Shown: positions 18,114-28,591, counted from the first letter of the stretch. The stretch: 64,000 bases of DNA from Lachnospiraceae bacterium (GCA_910575105.1 CAJTDK010000010.1:1-64000), one strand, 5' to 3'. The notes: generated from the letters alone by a model not told the origin. Numbers and translations are program-made.

Positions 18114-19454
18114 ATGTCTGTTAAACGTACGATTTTAAAAGGAACGGTTATCCTAACTCTCACCGGTTTTGCCACAAGATTTATGGGCTTTTTTTACCGG
18201 ATTTTCTTAAGCCATACTTTCGGGGAGGAGGGCGTAGGGCTGTACCAGCTTATCTTCCCTGTGTATGCACTATGCTTCTCCCTCACCAGTGCCGGTATTG
18301 AGACAGCCCTCGCAAGATGTGTAGCCAAACGTGCTTCCGTAGGCAAAAAAAAAGAAGCCCGTACGCTTCTTGTTACTGCTATGGCTCTCTCCGCCAGCCT
18401 GTCCGTCATCGTCATGCTCGTTCTACAGCGCTACGCCGGCGCTGTTGCCGCACAATTTTTACAGGAGGAACGCTGCACCGATCTGATCATTATCTTATCC
18501 TATGCATTTCCCTTTGCGTCCATCCACAGTTGTATCGTCGGCTACTATCTGGGACTTAAGGAAACGAAGATCCCCGCCTTCTCCCAGTTGATCGAACAGA
18601 TCGTACGGATTCTGTCCGTATACATTTTCTATCTGATCGGCATGAAAAACGGGACCAGATTCGGCATCTCCATCGCTGTAGTCGGGCTGGTCGCTGGTGA
18701 GATCGCCTCCTCCATGTTCTGCCTGAAGATCATGACAAAAAAAGCACCGCTTTACCAGAGCCTTGCCAGAAAGATCACAAAACTCCCCGAATATCTCAGC
18801 CTTGCCGGAGAGCTTTTCTTTCTCTCCGCACCGCTGACTGCAAGCCGGGTGCTTTTGAACCTCCTGCAGAGCATCGAAGCAGTCTCCATCCCCTTAAAGC
18901 TCCAGTTCCACGGCATGAGCGTCTCCCAATCGCTGAGTGTCTACGGAGTGCTGACCGGCATGGCCCTGCCCTGCGTCCTGTTCCCCTCTGCCATCACAAA
19001 TTCCGTCTCCACCATGCTCCTTCCCACAGTGGCAGAAGCGCAGACCTTAAATCACGAGCGGCAGATGAGAAACATCATCCAGAAAAGCGTCTGCTGCTGC
19101 GTGCTGTTGGGAAGCCTATGCTGCACTCTGCTGCTTCTTGCCGGGCAGTGGATCGGCCTCGTGATCTTCAACAGCCGCTCCGCCGGGGACTATATCGTCA
19201 CACTGGCGTGGATGTGCCCATTTTTATATGCAAATACAACGCTCATCAGCATCATCAACGGAATCGGGAAGACGGCGCTTTCCTTCCTCATTAATACCTT
19301 CAGCCTGGTTTTAAGAATCTTCAGCGTATTCTACTGTATTCCTATCTTTGGGATCGAAGGATATCTTCTGGGTCTTTTGGCCAGCCAGCTCGCCTCATTC
19401 CTGCTGTGCATCCTCTACCTGAGCCATTATCTGCGCTCCCCGAAAAAGGCTTAG
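18114..19454 (+). CDS. SpoVB/MviN-like lipid-linked oligosaccharide flippase
   Basis: This 446-residue polytopic membrane protein starts MSVKRTILKGTVIL, followed by LTGFATRFMGFFYRIFLSHTFGEEGVGLYQL, the first two helices of the MATE/MOP flippase group that includes stage V sporulation protein B. About 12 membrane segments follow. SpoVB is usually a little over 500 residues, so this copy is short. The ATG at 18114 follows CAGGAGTGAACAA, and the 70 upstream in-frame codons overlap the iscR promoter and are not likely translated. It is divergent from iscR. SpoVB moves peptidoglycan precursors for spore cortex; I infer a similar role with a less certain substrate. Confidence 0.85.
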   Translation: MSVKRTILKGTVILTLTGFATRFMGFFYRIFLSHTFGEEGVGLYQLIFPVYALCFSLTSAGIETALARCVAKRASVGKKKEARTLLVTAMALSASLSVIVMLVLQRYAGAVAAQFLQEERCTDLIIILSYAFPFASIHSCIVGYYLGLKETKIPAFSQLIEQIVRILSVYIFYLIGMKNGTRFGISIAVVGLVAGEIASSMFCLKIMTKKAPLYQSLARKITKLPEYLSLAGELFFLSAPLTASRVLLNLLQSIEAVSIPLKLQFHGMSVSQSLSVYGVLTGMALPCVLFPSAITNSVSTMLLPTVAEAQTLNHERQMRNIIQKSVCCCVLLGSLCCTLLLLAGQWIGLVIFNSRSAGDYIVTLAWMCPFLYANTTLISIINGIGKTALSFLINTFSLVLRIFSVFYCIPIFGIEGYLLGLLASQLASFLLCILYLSHYLRSPKKA

Positions 19455-19579
19455 ACACTGACATATTATCTTCCGCTAAACCGCTTGCCTGAATTTGCAT
19501 CTGGCGCATTGGACCTAATCGGCATAGCCGACGGCTGCGCCTCATTCTGTCTGCAAGTCAGTCAAACGCAGCGAAAGCG

Positions 19580-20119
19580 TCAGAGCGTACGGATAAATAA
19601 CTGCATGAGTACAGGATTTACATAGCATTCCAAAAGCATTCCCACCGCCAGAAGAAGAAGAAAGATAACTGTCTTTGTCAGGTTCCACCGGATCTGCGGA
19701 TAAGTGTAGAGATACCAAAGCAAAGCAAGATACCCGGCGGCATAGAACAGGAACTGGGGAATCAGCGCGATCAGGCATAAAATGATTCCCTTTACTCCCA
19801 TCTTTATGACCGCCGACGTAAAAAGAAGGCCGCTGGAAAAGCCTGTCCACAATATGAACGCCGCCACAACGCCCTTCCTGAGCCTTGTGCAGCCAAGCGC
19901 CCCTAAAAGCAGTACCGGAGCCATCCTGATCCTCACTACGTACCAGAGATATTCCGCCGTCTCGATGTCATCGGCACTGTACTGGTTCAGAAAATATTCG
20001 CTGAGAATCCCCATGCTGATAATATACTCTTTCGCAAAAAGATTGGCATATAAAATTCCCGCGCAAAACCCCAACATATAATACAGCGCAAAATGCTTCC
20101 CGTTTTCCTGTATCCTCAA
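19580..20119 (-). CDS. Stage II sporulation protein M-like membrane protein
   Basis: The 179-residue protein has about five hydrophobic segments and the SpoIIM/DUF95 features: a first helix GFCAGILYANLF, then RIRMAPVLLLGALG, and a Gly-rich helix FSSGLLFTSAVIKMGVKGI. SpoIIM works with SpoIID and SpoIIP in peptidoglycan removal during spore engulfment. It is a little shorter than the usual 200-odd residues. It converges with the spoVB-like gene across a 125-base spacer with no clear gene. Confidence 0.85.
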   Translation of the reverse strand: MRIQENGKHFALYYMLGFCAGILYANLFAKEYIISMGILSEYFLNQYSADDIETAEYLWYVVRIRMAPVLLLGALGCTRLRKGVVAAFILWTGFSSGLLFTSAVIKMGVKGIILCLIALIPQFLFYAAGYLALLWYLYTYPQIRWNLTKTVIFLLLLAVGMLLECYVNPVLMQLFIRTL

Positions 20120-20214
20120 AATGTTCCCTCCCTAGCAAAGATACTTCATTATATGTCTGGTTGTGACCGATATATGCGAAAATATTGCTTCGGGCATGAA
20201 TTAATGCAATGATA

Positions 20215-20775
20215 TTAGCAATATTCGACAGATCGGGAGCGCAGATATTTCGCCTCATATGCCAGCAGCGCCGCCACTGTCTTGGAATCCCGGATCTTAC
20301 CGGAAAAGATCATTTCTTTAAGCTCCTCTAAGGTATAAGCCTTAACATCCACAAATTCATCCTCGTCAAGATGCTGTCTTGACGGCTCCAAATGATTTGC
20401 AACATAGATTTCAATCTTTTCATCGCAGAATGCAACGGTGGTACAGATCGTGATCAGCCATTCCAGTTCATGGGCCTTATAGCCCGTCTCCTCCTCCAGC
20501 TCCCGCCTTGCGCACGCAAGACCCGGCTCATCGGAAGCATCCAGCTTTCCCGCCGGAATCTCAAGTGTTTCCCGATCCAAGGCGTTACGGAACTGTCTGA
20601 CCATCAGTATTCTTCCGTCCGGAAGAACCGGCACTACTGCCGCAGCCCCATCATGATGGATGTAATCCCAATCCGCACAATGTCCGTTGGCAAATTCCAT
20701 ATGATCTGTATATACATCAATAATTGCTCCTTTGTGAACCAGCTCCCGGCCAGTTCTCTTTATCTCATCACTCAT
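20215..20775 (-). CDS. Nudix hydrolase, ADP-ribose pyrophosphatase type
   Basis: The 186-residue enzyme has a Nudix box, starting GKLDASDE and ending RELEEETGY (76-99), preceded by QFRNALDRETLEIPAG, the signature of ADP-ribose pyrophosphatases, which cleave ADP-ribose to AMP and ribose 5-phosphate. The first spacing of the box is one residue longer than the G-X5-E consensus. It sits 95 bases upstream of the spoIIM-like gene on the same strand. Confidence 0.92.
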   Translation of the reverse strand: MSDEIKRTGRELVHKGAIIDVYTDHMEFANGHCADWDYIHHDGAAAVVPVLPDGRILMVRQFRNALDRETLEIPAGKLDASDEPGLACARRELEEETGYKAHELEWLITICTTVAFCDEKIEIYVANHLEPSRQHLDEDEFVDVKAYTLEELKEMIFSGKIRDSKTVAALLAYEAKYLRSRSVEYC

Positions 20776-20903
20776 ATATCTTTCCTCCTTCGGTTATCAC
20801 ACTTACTTTTTTCATGACGCACACTTCGATTATCACACTTACCATCTAAGTGCCCGCACATACGCCTGACGGCTGTCTGCTTTATCAAAGATGAATTTAA
20901 AAA

Positions 20904-20947
20904 GAGGCTGCCGCATCGATGATATTATTCATTGACGCGACAGCCCC
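20904..20947 (-). terminator. rny: Terminator after RNase Y gene
   Basis: GGGGCTGTCGC pairs with GCGGCAGCCTC around a 22-base loop and is followed on the minus strand by TTTTTAAATTC, beginning 16 bases past the rny stop. Confidence 0.7.
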
Positions 20948-20962
20948 TGTCACATTTATCTT

Positions 20963-22519
20963 CTACTTGGCAAAGTCTGTCACCCGTGATTCACGGATCA
21001 CGTTGACTTTAATCTGTCCAGGATATTCTAGTTCATACTCAATCTGCTTCGCGATATCCCTGGCCATCAATACCATGTCTGCATCAGATACTTGCTCTGG
21101 AACTACCATAACACGAATCTCTCTACCTGCCTGAATTGCAAAAGATTTATCAACTCCCTTAAACTGGTTGGTGATGTCTTCTAATTGTTTTAACCTGTTT
21201 GTATATGTTTCTAATGTCTCCCGTCTCGCGCCCGGTCTGGCCGCAGAGATCGTATCCGCCGCCTGCACGACGCACGCGATCAGAGTTTCCGGCTCTACAT
21301 CGCCGTGATGAGCCTCCACCGCATTAACGACTGTTGCAGATTCTTTGTACTTCCTGCAAAGATCTACACCGATCTGAATGTGTGAGCCTTCTACATCATG
21401 GTCGATCGACTTCCCGATATCATGCAGAAGCCCTGCTCTCTTCGCCACTCTGATATCAAGCCCGATCTCACCGGCAAGAAGCCCTGCAAGCTGCGACACT
21501 TCCATAGAATGCTTAAGCGCATTCTGCCCGTAGCTTGTACGGAACTTCATTCTTCCAAGGAGCTTGATCAACTCCGGATGGATACCATGAACACCTGCTT
21601 CTAAAGCCGCCGCCTCGCCTTCTTCGCGAATCATGGCCTCGACTTCCTTCTGCGCCTTCTCAACCATCTCCTCAATTCTCGCCGGATGGATACGCCCGTC
21701 AACAATGAGCTTCTCAAGGGCGATCCTCGCAACCTCGCGTCTTATCGGATCAAAGCCGGACAATACTACTGCTTCCGGAGTGTCGTCAATGATCAGCTCA
21801 ACACCGGTCATCGTCTCCAGCGTACGGATATTACGTCCCTCTCTTCCGATAATTCTGCCCTTCATCTCGTCGCTCGGAAGCTGAACAACCGAAATCGTAG
21901 TCTCAGCCACGTGGTCAGCCGCACATCTCTGGATCGCAGTTACCACGCACTCCTTGGCACGCTTCTCTGCCTCTTCCTTCGCCTGCGCTTCCAGTTCCTT
22001 CACTAGCTTGGCGGTGTCATGTTTCACATCGTCTTCAACAGTTTTCAACAAATATTCTTTTGCCTGTTCGGAGGTAAGTCCTGAGATTCTTTCTAGTTCC
22101 TGTACTCTTTGCCTGCCCATCTCTTCCACCTTTGCTTCACGGTGTTTGAGCTGTTCTTCCTTTGCTGCAAATCCTGCCTCACGCTTCTCAATGGCGTCGG
22201 ACTTCTTGTCTAAAGCCTCTTCTTTGGAAAGGACACGCTTCTCATAGCGCTGTAATTCCGCTCTGCGTTCCTTGGTCTCTTTTTCAAGCTCATTCTTATT
22301 CTTGATAGATTCCTCTTTAATTTCCAAGAGAGACTCCTTCTTTTTCGCTTCAGCCGTCTTGACCGCGTCATCGATGATCTCGCGGGCTTTTGTCTCAGCG
22401 TTGCCAATCTTTGACTCTGCATTGTTCTTCAGTCTGGAAACTGTGACAAAATGGCTGATAACTGCCGCTGCTATGATAAGCACTATTGCAATTGCAATAA
22501 TGAACCCACTACTTAGCAC
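20963..22519 (-). CDS. rny: Ribonuclease Y
   Basis: RNase Y is the membrane-anchored endonuclease that starts mRNA decay in many Firmicutes. The 518-residue product has an N-terminal membrane helix (about 4-24), a long charged coiled coil, a KH domain with [12 protein letters not shown] near 220, and an HD domain with [11 protein letters not shown]. Length and order match the family. The start codon is GTG after AGGAGGTGCTCCT. It is downstream of recA and recX with a 50-base spacer. Confidence 0.97.
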   Translation of the reverse strand: MLSSGFIIAIAIVLIIAAAVISHFVTVSRLKNNAESKIGNAETKAREIIDDAVKTAEAKKKESLLEIKEESIKNKNELEKETKERRAELQRYEKRVLSKEEALDKKSDAIEKREAGFAAKEEQLKHREAKVEEMGRQRVQELERISGLTSEQAKEYLLKTVEDDVKHDTAKLVKELEAQAKEEAEKRAKECVVTAIQRCAADHVAETTISVVQLPSDEMKGRIIGREGRNIRTLETMTGVELIIDDTPEAVVLSGFDPIRREVARIALEKLIVDGRIHPARIEEMVEKAQKEVEAMIREEGEAAALEAGVHGIHPELIKLLGRMKFRTSYGQNALKHSMEVSQLAGLLAGEIGLDIRVAKRAGLLHDIGKSIDHDVEGSHIQIGVDLCRKYKESATVVNAVEAHHGDVEPETLIACVVQAADTISAARPGARRETLETYTNRLKQLEDITNQFKGVDKSFAIQAGREIRVMVVPEQVSDADMVLMARDIAKQIEYELEYPGQIKVNVIRESRVTDFAK

Positions 22520-22569
22520 AGGAGCACCTCCTTATTTAGTTTTCATTGTACAAATACAACAGTTAAATT

Positions 22570-23193
22570 TTATACTGTTTTGTCAAAGATGTCAAGCATT
22601 TCAGACGCGCTAAATATATCCTCGCACTTAAATCCTTTCCTTATCAGGTAGCCAAATATCCTCTGCGTCTCTTTTCTGTCGGCTTTTTCCGGGTCATAAT
22701 GCTTCTTTTTTAAAATCTCTGCGATCGCTTTTCTGGCATCCTCCTGCTCATAACACTCCGCAAATGCCTGCTCGATCACTTCTTTACTGATCCCCCTCTG
22801 CAAAAGACCCGCGCAGATCTCTTTTCTGCTCTTTTTATCCTTCCGGCCGTCGATAAATATCTTTGCATAATTTTCATCATTGATATAGCCAAAGGATGTC
22901 ACATAGGAAACCGTCTCATCAATAATATCCTCCGGATAGCCGTCCCGCTCAAGCTTCTGCCTGAGCTGCACTTCTGTCCGCCCCATATCATTCAGAAGGT
23001 GAAGGGCACGGCTCTTCGCCCGCTTACCTATAACCTCCGTGCGAATCTTTTCATAAACAGCCTGTTCAATCTCCTCACCGGCCGCAATACGATAACGGGA
23101 AATCTCCTTCTTATACAGGATAAATGCGTATATCCCGTCTATGTAAACTTTGTATTTGGCATTAGCGGCTGCCTCTATACTCGTGACAATCAT
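22570..23193 (-). CDS. recX: RecX recombination regulator
   Basis: The 207-residue helical protein has the RecX three-helix repeats: SRALHLLNDMGRTEVQLRQKL, GYINDENYAKIFIDGR, then KSRKEICAGLLQRGISKEVI, and a C-terminal repeat. RecX binds RecA filaments and limits or reshapes their activity. It starts 18 bases after the recA stop, the usual recA-recX pair, so both should respond to the SOS box upstream of recA. Confidence 0.93.
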   Translation of the reverse strand: MIVTSIEAAANAKYKVYIDGIYAFILYKKEISRYRIAAGEEIEQAVYEKIRTEVIGKRAKSRALHLLNDMGRTEVQLRQKLERDGYPEDIIDETVSYVTSFGYINDENYAKIFIDGRKDKKSRKEICAGLLQRGISKEVIEQAFAECYEQEDARKAIAEILKKKHYDPEKADRKETQRIFGYLIRKGFKCEDIFSASEMLDIFDKTV

Positions 23194-23210
23194 CCATCTT
23201 CTCCAATATC

Positions 23211-24350
23211 CTACTCTTCCTTCGCTGCTCTTCTCTTCGCCGGCTTCACCGGCTCCTTCACATCTTCAGACGCTTCCGGTACATTTGCTTTAATATCTTC
23301 TTTCTTTGACTTGGCATCTTCTTTTTTTGCATCAGCTTCTTTTCCTGCAGCGCCTGCAAACTGATAATGCTCCCGGATCTTCTTGTCAAGCTCAGCCATG
23401 ACTTCCGGATGCTCTGCCAGATAACTCTTGGCATTCTCACGGCCCTGCCCGATCTTGTCTCCGTTATAAGCAAACCACGCGCCGCTCTTATTCACAAGGT
23501 TAAGTCCTACTGCAAGGTCAAGAATATCGCCTTCTTTTGAGATTCCCTTTCCGAACATAATATCGAATTCCGCCTCTTTGAACGGAGGGGCAATCTTGTT
23601 CTTCACAACCTTGATCCTTGTACGGTTTCCCGTCATCTCCCCGCCCTGTTTCAACGTCTCGATCCTTCTTACATCCATGCGGACAGATGCATAAAACTTC
23701 AGTGCCCTTCCTCCAGTTGTAGTCTCAGGATTTCCAAACATCACTCCTACCTTTTCACGGAGCTGGTTGATAAAGATCACGATACAATTGGACTTACTGA
23801 TCACCGGAGTCAGTTTACGGAGTGCCTGTGACATCAGCCGGGCTTGAAGTCCCACATGGGAATCTCCCATATCCCCTTCTATCTCCTGCCGCGGGACAAG
23901 AGCCGCCACTGAATCAATAACAATAATGTCAATAGCCCCGGAACGCACCATAGTTTCCGCAATCTCCAATGCCTGATCCCCGCTGTCCGGCTGGGAGATA
24001 TATAATTCATCGATATCTACTCCGATATTATTCGCATATACTGGGTCGAGCGCATGCTCCGCATCGATAAACCCGGCAATTCCGCCTCTTTTCTGAACCT
24101 CTGAAATCATGTGCAGGGCAACCGTCGTCTTCCCGCTTGACTCCGGCCCGTAGACCTCGACCACTCTTCCCTTCGGCACACCGCCCATACCTAACGCAAT
24201 ATCCAGGCTGAGGCACCCTGTAGGAACTGTCTCGACAACCACCTGAGCCGCCGGATCCCCCAGCTTCATAACTGTTCCTTTGCCAAAATCTTTCTCTAAC
24301 TTTGCAATTGCCGCTTCTAATGCTTTTTGCTTATTCTCATTACTCGCCAT
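23211..24350 (-). CDS. recA: RecA recombinase
   Basis: RecA forms the filament for homologous recombination and triggers LexA self-cleavage. The 379-residue protein has Walker [10 protein letters not shown] (68-76), the IDSVAALVP and [14 protein letters not shown] segments, and a C-terminal tail rich in Lys, Glu and Ala that is somewhat longer than usual (from about residue 335). A perfect LexA box and promoter lie upstream. Confidence 0.98.
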   Translation of the reverse strand: MASNENKQKALEAAIAKLEKDFGKGTVMKLGDPAAQVVVETVPTGCLSLDIALGMGGVPKGRVVEVYGPESSGKTTVALHMISEVQKRGGIAGFIDAEHALDPVYANNIGVDIDELYISQPDSGDQALEIAETMVRSGAIDIIVIDSVAALVPRQEIEGDMGDSHVGLQARLMSQALRKLTPVISKSNCIVIFINQLREKVGVMFGNPETTTGGRALKFYASVRMDVRRIETLKQGGEMTGNRTRIKVVKNKIAPPFKEAEFDIMFGKGISKEGDILDLAVGLNLVNKSGAWFAYNGDKIGQGRENAKSYLAEHPEVMAELDKKIREHYQFAGAAGKEADAKKEDAKSKKEDIKANVPEASEDVKEPVKPAKRRAAKEE

Positions 24351-24371
24351 AATTAATTCTCCTTCTAATTC

Positions 24372-24385
24372 CGAACTAATGTTCG
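24372..24385 (-). promoter_or_regulatory. recA: LexA (SOS) box of recA
   Basis: CGAACATTAGTTCG on the coding strand matches the Firmicute consensus CGAAC-N4-GTTCG exactly. It lies just downstream of the -10, at about +8 to +21. Confidence 0.92.
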
Positions 24386-24398
24386 CCGTATGGTTATT

Positions 24399-24427
24399 AT
24401 AGTAGTATATATTTTTATAAATGTCAA
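24399..24427 (-). promoter_or_regulatory. recA: recA promoter
   Basis: TTGACA and TACTAT are separated by 17 bases, immediately upstream of the LexA box. Confidence 0.8.
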
Positions 24428-24737
24428 TAGAAAAATACGCACATAATTGTTATGGTATTACTGTTCACTCCATGGCCGGCAACAAATACCTTCCCCGGTC
24501 AAACGCACCCCTCCTTTTTCACTTTTCCTTTTTATCGGATTCTGCTTTGAAAAAAGCTTCGGAGATCAGAACGCCTTGCGGCTGATGACACCTTTAAGTT
24601 TACTTCTGCCGGCAAGAACACCGGCAGTTTCGATAGATTTAACATAACACAATTTTCCTATGAACGCAAGAACTTTTTATGACAATGCAGCACTTAAAAC
24701 TGCCTTTGGCAATGCGATACATCTTAGGCATCTACAT
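24428..24737. other. Intergenic region without a recognised gene
   Basis: About 310 bases between the recA promoter and the yfhO-like stop. It holds one copy of a dispersed repeat end (TTACTGTTCAC, 24458-24468) and a hairpin with perfect arms CTGCCGG/CCGGCAG (24606-24627) without a U-run on either side. I see no open frame with a ribosome site. Confidence 0.6.
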
Positions 24738-27548
24738 CTATAAAACCTCTTTGGCAGATTCCAAAGGCGCCGAACCGTTTGCTGTTAATAGGCTGTTTTT
24801 GCCAAGGGTTCCCTTAAGCCCTACGGCATTCATCCCCAGAAACAGGAAAAACCCAATCGCCGATACCATCTTCCCGGCCTTCATCCCAGGCGCGTGATAG
24901 ACGATCTCGACCTCGTGCCGCCCCTTATCTATCCTGCACCCCAAAAATGCAGTATTTACCTTCTCTGTCTTCACCTTTTTCCCGTCCACAAAGAGTTCAA
25001 AATGCTCGTCATACGGAATAGCAGTGATCAGATATCCCGTATTTTTCACCTCAATATCACCTGCCGTCACATTTCCCCTGGTCTTCTCCTGATCCGGCAG
25101 ATACTCCGACTGGTACAATCGCCTCGCCTCTTCTTTTGACGGCAGCGCTCCCAGGAAGCACTGCACATCTGAAACTCGGTAATGTCCTTCCCCGAAGACC
25201 AGCTCCAGCCGGTTCTGATCCTGCCTTACGGGAACGGCATAAGTAAAAACCGTATGCGCATTATAGTAAAAATGTCCTTTGGACGTCAGCTTATTGCGCT
25301 GCCCCTCCGTCCATACCGCAACATCTTCATAAGGCTTGAGATTTTCCACCCGAAACCGCAGAAACACTACCCGATTAGGTCCGCTGCCTTTGTCAGTCTC
25401 CCGGTTTAAACTCTCTGCCTGATACCGGATGTCCGCGGTAAATGTCTCCGGTTTTTTGGAATTAATCTCTCCCGGCAGAACAATCTCCGCCGGAGCATAG
25501 GCTTTGCCGCCCGTTTCCGTCTCCTTCCCGCTGCCCTTCTCCACTACCGCGAAGCTCAGCAAAGATAACTGGTTCTCGGGAAAGCTTAGGCTTTCATAAA
25601 CCTTACTCCCCATCACCCTGTCCGTCGCGTAGATTACCGGCGACACCGACTGGTTTTCAAAAACCCCCCAGTCTCCTTTTGCTTCTTTTAGGCTATATCC
25701 GGGGATCTCTTTGTGCTCTCCCACATCCGCCACCAGATATTTTACGCCCATGAATCTGCGAAACACCGGATTTTGCACCGCCGTCTGCATAAGGAAATTC
25801 CGATATGGCTCCTCTGCTCCGAACTCCCTCCGGAAATTCCGGTATCCCTCGTTATATAATGAAGAATAGAGGGAGGATATATACTGCCCAAAATTCCAGA
25901 TCCGGTTCAGGTTCGCCGCATTCTCCTCCGCCGTCCCAAGCTGCTCCGTCCGGTAAAGCCCTTCCTCTGACTCCGCCGCCTCTTCTATCAGTTCCCCGAT
26001 TTTTACATCCGTCACTTTTCCAAAAAATTCTTTATCCAAACAGGTTCCCGCTTCCAGATGATAGCTGTTCCCGGACAGTCCCAGGAGCAGGACCGGAGGC
26101 GCCAGCAGAACGAAGACATTTTTGCGTATGCTGAATATCATGTAGCAAAGAAGCATCACCAAAGCGTCCGCCAGCACATATTTCCCATATCTGCCTGTGC
26201 CGTGCCTGCCCACATGTATGCACAGGATGCTAAGTGTCGCCGCATAGGGCAGCGCCCCCTTAAAGACGCCGAACCTCCTGCCTCCTTTCCCCGCCGTGCC
26301 CTCCCGCACAGACACCTCCCTTTTTCTCTCTCCGGCCTCCTTTGCACTTTCCAGGCCGCTCACGTAATCCGCTGTCACATAGCAAAGAAGCGGCAGGAAC
26401 GGGATCATCACCTTATCCCGCACGTAGAGCCCGCCGTTTAACAGAAAGGGAAAAAATGGCACTGTCAGGATGAGCATATAGCCAAAAGCCAGCACCCGCT
26501 CCCAGCATCGGCCAAAAAGCAGCAAAGACAGCAGCGCCGTAAAGGAAAGTGTAGTCATCCCTATCCCATAAGGCGAATAAAAAAATCTTTCCACGGAAAA
26601 TTCCGGAATCAAAAGCGAAGAGACTGCCAGATCCTGAACACTGCCCTCTCTTCCCGACATAGCCATCGCCGTAGGGATCAGGAGCACGCCGCCCATAAGC
26701 ACCGCGACAAAAAAAGGCACAAGAAACCGGGCTCCCTCCCGAAAAAAATCCTGGGCCTTCGCCCACACAGCCCTGGACTCTGCCCCTTCATTAAGCCGCC
26801 CGTCCTCCCACTCTCTTACATATCTGCTCAACCCGTAGAGCCCCAGCGCCAGCATCCCTCCGATACTGAAATAAAAGCTGCTCATGATCATCAAAAACAC
26901 GCTGACGGTAAGAAGCCCGCTCTTTTTCTTCGCAAAGTGCCGGTCAACGCCCGCGAATCCAAGGCACAAAAAAGGCATATAATTCACAAACATAATCTGA
27001 TTGTAAGAATGGTACACCATCGGCCCGGACACCAGAAAAATGACCGCCGTAAAAAGACAGACTTTCCGGTCAAACCTGCTCCCCATAAGGCCAGAACCCT
27101 CACCACTCTTCCCGGCAAAGCCGCATCCCGCAGCCCGGCAGCCAGAAAGCCACCAATAGAGCACCGCCACAGACACCGTCAGGCTCACAAACTGCGCCGC
27201 CATCAGATAATCCGGCATTTCCACAGACGGAAACAGGTAAGACAGCACCACTGCCGGGCTTAAAAGGCCATAGTAGGAGAAGTTGTAGATATTCTGCCCG
27301 CCGCCGATATGCGCCGCAAATTCCGGAAAGAGGTTCCCCGTCTCATAGAACTGTCTGCGGAAATAATCCGGCAGTACACTGTGCTGGCTGATCCAGTCCA
27401 CCTTCCCGCCGAACATCCCGCGGCGCAGGCAGAACATCCAGCAGACAAAAAACGTACAGGCACAGAGCGCGGCATAAACCTTTATACCATAACCTCCCGC
27501 CGTCTCCTTCCCGGCACCCTTCCTCCTAAAATTCCTTATTCTCTCCAT
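24738..27548 (-). CDS. YfhO-family membrane glycosyltransferase
   Basis: This 936-residue protein has roughly a dozen membrane helices in its first 540 residues and a large extracellular region, then one last helix near 905-920. The N-terminal stretch CWMFCLRRGMFGGKVDW, with the Asp-containing loop after helix 1, and the FYYNAH... beta-rich C-terminal region fit the YfhO family of GT-C fold enzymes. In Bacillus YfhO moves GlcNAc from an undecaprenyl carrier to lipoteichoic acid. The upstream CsbB-like gene overlaps it by 23 bases, which supports the same two-step path. A GtcA-like flippase is not adjacent. The start follows GGAGAAGGAC. Confidence 0.88.
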   Translation of the reverse strand: MERIRNFRRKGAGKETAGGYGIKVYAALCACTFFVCWMFCLRRGMFGGKVDWISQHSVLPDYFRRQFYETGNLFPEFAAHIGGGQNIYNFSYYGLLSPAVVLSYLFPSVEMPDYLMAAQFVSLTVSVAVLYWWLSGCRAAGCGFAGKSGEGSGLMGSRFDRKVCLFTAVIFLVSGPMVYHSYNQIMFVNYMPFLCLGFAGVDRHFAKKKSGLLTVSVFLMIMSSFYFSIGGMLALGLYGLSRYVREWEDGRLNEGAESRAVWAKAQDFFREGARFLVPFFVAVLMGGVLLIPTAMAMSGREGSVQDLAVSSLLIPEFSVERFFYSPYGIGMTTLSFTALLSLLLFGRCWERVLAFGYMLILTVPFFPFLLNGGLYVRDKVMIPFLPLLCYVTADYVSGLESAKEAGERKREVSVREGTAGKGGRRFGVFKGALPYAATLSILCIHVGRHGTGRYGKYVLADALVMLLCYMIFSIRKNVFVLLAPPVLLLGLSGNSYHLEAGTCLDKEFFGKVTDVKIGELIEEAAESEEGLYRTEQLGTAEENAANLNRIWNFGQYISSLYSSLYNEGYRNFRREFGAEEPYRNFLMQTAVQNPVFRRFMGVKYLVADVGEHKEIPGYSLKEAKGDWGVFENQSVSPVIYATDRVMGSKVYESLSFPENQLSLLSFAVVEKGSGKETETGGKAYAPAEIVLPGEINSKKPETFTADIRYQAESLNRETDKGSGPNRVVFLRFRVENLKPYEDVAVWTEGQRNKLTSKGHFYYNAHTVFTYAVPVRQDQNRLELVFGEGHYRVSDVQCFLGALPSKEEARRLYQSEYLPDQEKTRGNVTAGDIEVKNTGYLITAIPYDEHFELFVDGKKVKTEKVNTAFLGCRIDKGRHEVEIVYHAPGMKAGKMVSAIGFFLFLGMNAVGLKGTLGKNSLLTANGSAPLESAKEVL

Positions 27549-28494
27549 GTCCTTCTCCTCCGTCCTTCTCGCTGGAATCCTTCAGGATAAAGATTGGGCG
27601 GTGCTTCGTCTCAAGATACGTCTTCGACAGATATTCCCCCACGATCCCCGTACAGAAAAGCTGGATCCCGCTCACCATAAAGATAATGCATACCAGCGAC
27701 GGCCACCCCGACACCGGGTCTCCCCACACCAGTGTCCGCACGATGATGACAAAAATCATGACAAAAGAAAGCAGACAGAACATCACCCCGATCACCGAAG
27801 CCAGCGACAGCGGCGCCACCGAAAATCCGGTGATCCCTTCTATAGAATAGGAAAACAGCTTCTTGACCGACCACTTTGTCTCCCCGGCGCAGCGCCCCAC
27901 ATTGCCGAACTCCAGCCATTTTGTCCGAAATCCCACCCACTCAAAGATCCCCTTTGAAAAACGGTTGTATTCGCTCATCTTAAGTACCGCGTCCACCATA
28001 TTCCGCCGCATCAGCCGGTAGTCCCTGGCTCCGCTGACAATCTTCGTCTTTGAGATACTGTTGATGACCTTGTAAAATCTTTCCGAGAGGAAGGAGCGCA
28101 GCCTCGGCTCCCCCGTCCGGTCAGAGCGTCTCGTAGCCACACTGTCAAATCTCTCTTCCTTAAGGATACGGTACATCTCAGGTAATAGCCCCGGCGGATC
28201 CTGCAGATCCACATCCATAGTAGCCACATAATCTCCCTGGGCGCTCTTAAGCCCCGCATAGAGCGCCGCTTCTTTTCCAAAGTTCCTGGAAAATGACAGA
28301 TACCTGCATCTTCCATCTGTTGCGTTCATCTCCTTTAATATTCCCAGCGTCCCGTCCGCCGAGCCATCGTCCACAAAGATAATCTCAAACTCCAGTTCAG
28401 GCATTTCGTCCATCACCCTGCATATTTCTCCATAGTAGACCGGCAGCGCTGCTTCCTCGTTGTAGCAGGGAACAACAATACTCATCTTACTCAA
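27526..28494 (-). CDS. CsbB/GtrB-like polyprenyl-phosphate glycosyltransferase
   Basis: This family 2 transferase (322 residues) puts a sugar on undecaprenyl phosphate at the inner membrane face. It has VVPCYNEE at the start, FVDDGSADGT, the DVDLQDPPG metal site (94-102), and two C-terminal membrane helices (about 230-255 and 265-290). The start is either TTG at 28494, well spaced from AAGGAGG, or the ATG three codons later. It overlaps yfhO by 23 bases, and is divergent from a two-component system. The likely product is the lipid-linked sugar donor used by the YfhO-like protein. Confidence 0.92.
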   Translation of the reverse strand: MSKMSIVVPCYNEEAALPVYYGEICRVMDEMPELEFEIIFVDDGSADGTLGILKEMNATDGRCRYLSFSRNFGKEAALYAGLKSAQGDYVATMDVDLQDPPGLLPEMYRILKEERFDSVATRRSDRTGEPRLRSFLSERFYKVINSISKTKIVSGARDYRLMRRNMVDAVLKMSEYNRFSKGIFEWVGFRTKWLEFGNVGRCAGETKWSVKKLFSYSIEGITGFSVAPLSLASVIGVMFCLLSFVMIFVIIVRTLVWGDPVSGWPSLVCIIFMVSGIQLFCTGIVGEYLSKTYLETKHRPIFILKDSSEKDGGEGHGENKEF

Positions 28495-28574
28495 TCTTAC
28501 GTACCTCCTTTAGTATGACTTTTCCCGTTGTGCTCACATTCTAATCCCCAACCCTTAAGAAACACCGAAATTAA

Positions 28575-28591
28575 TTCTTAAAATTTCTTAA
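28575..28591. promoter_or_regulatory. Direct repeats TTCTTAA in a divergent regulatory region
   Basis: TTCTTAA occurs at 28575-28581 and 28585-28591, a 10-base period, and CTTAAGAA-like sequence recurs at about 28554-28560. Direct repeats of this spacing suit a dimeric OmpR-family regulator. The site lies between the glycosyltransferase gene and the regulator gene and could control both. Confidence 0.45.

Noticed and set aside
19455-19579. GC-rich convergent spacer with possible REP-like words
   Set aside because: Only one copy is visible in the window and the pairing is short, so a repeat call is not supported.
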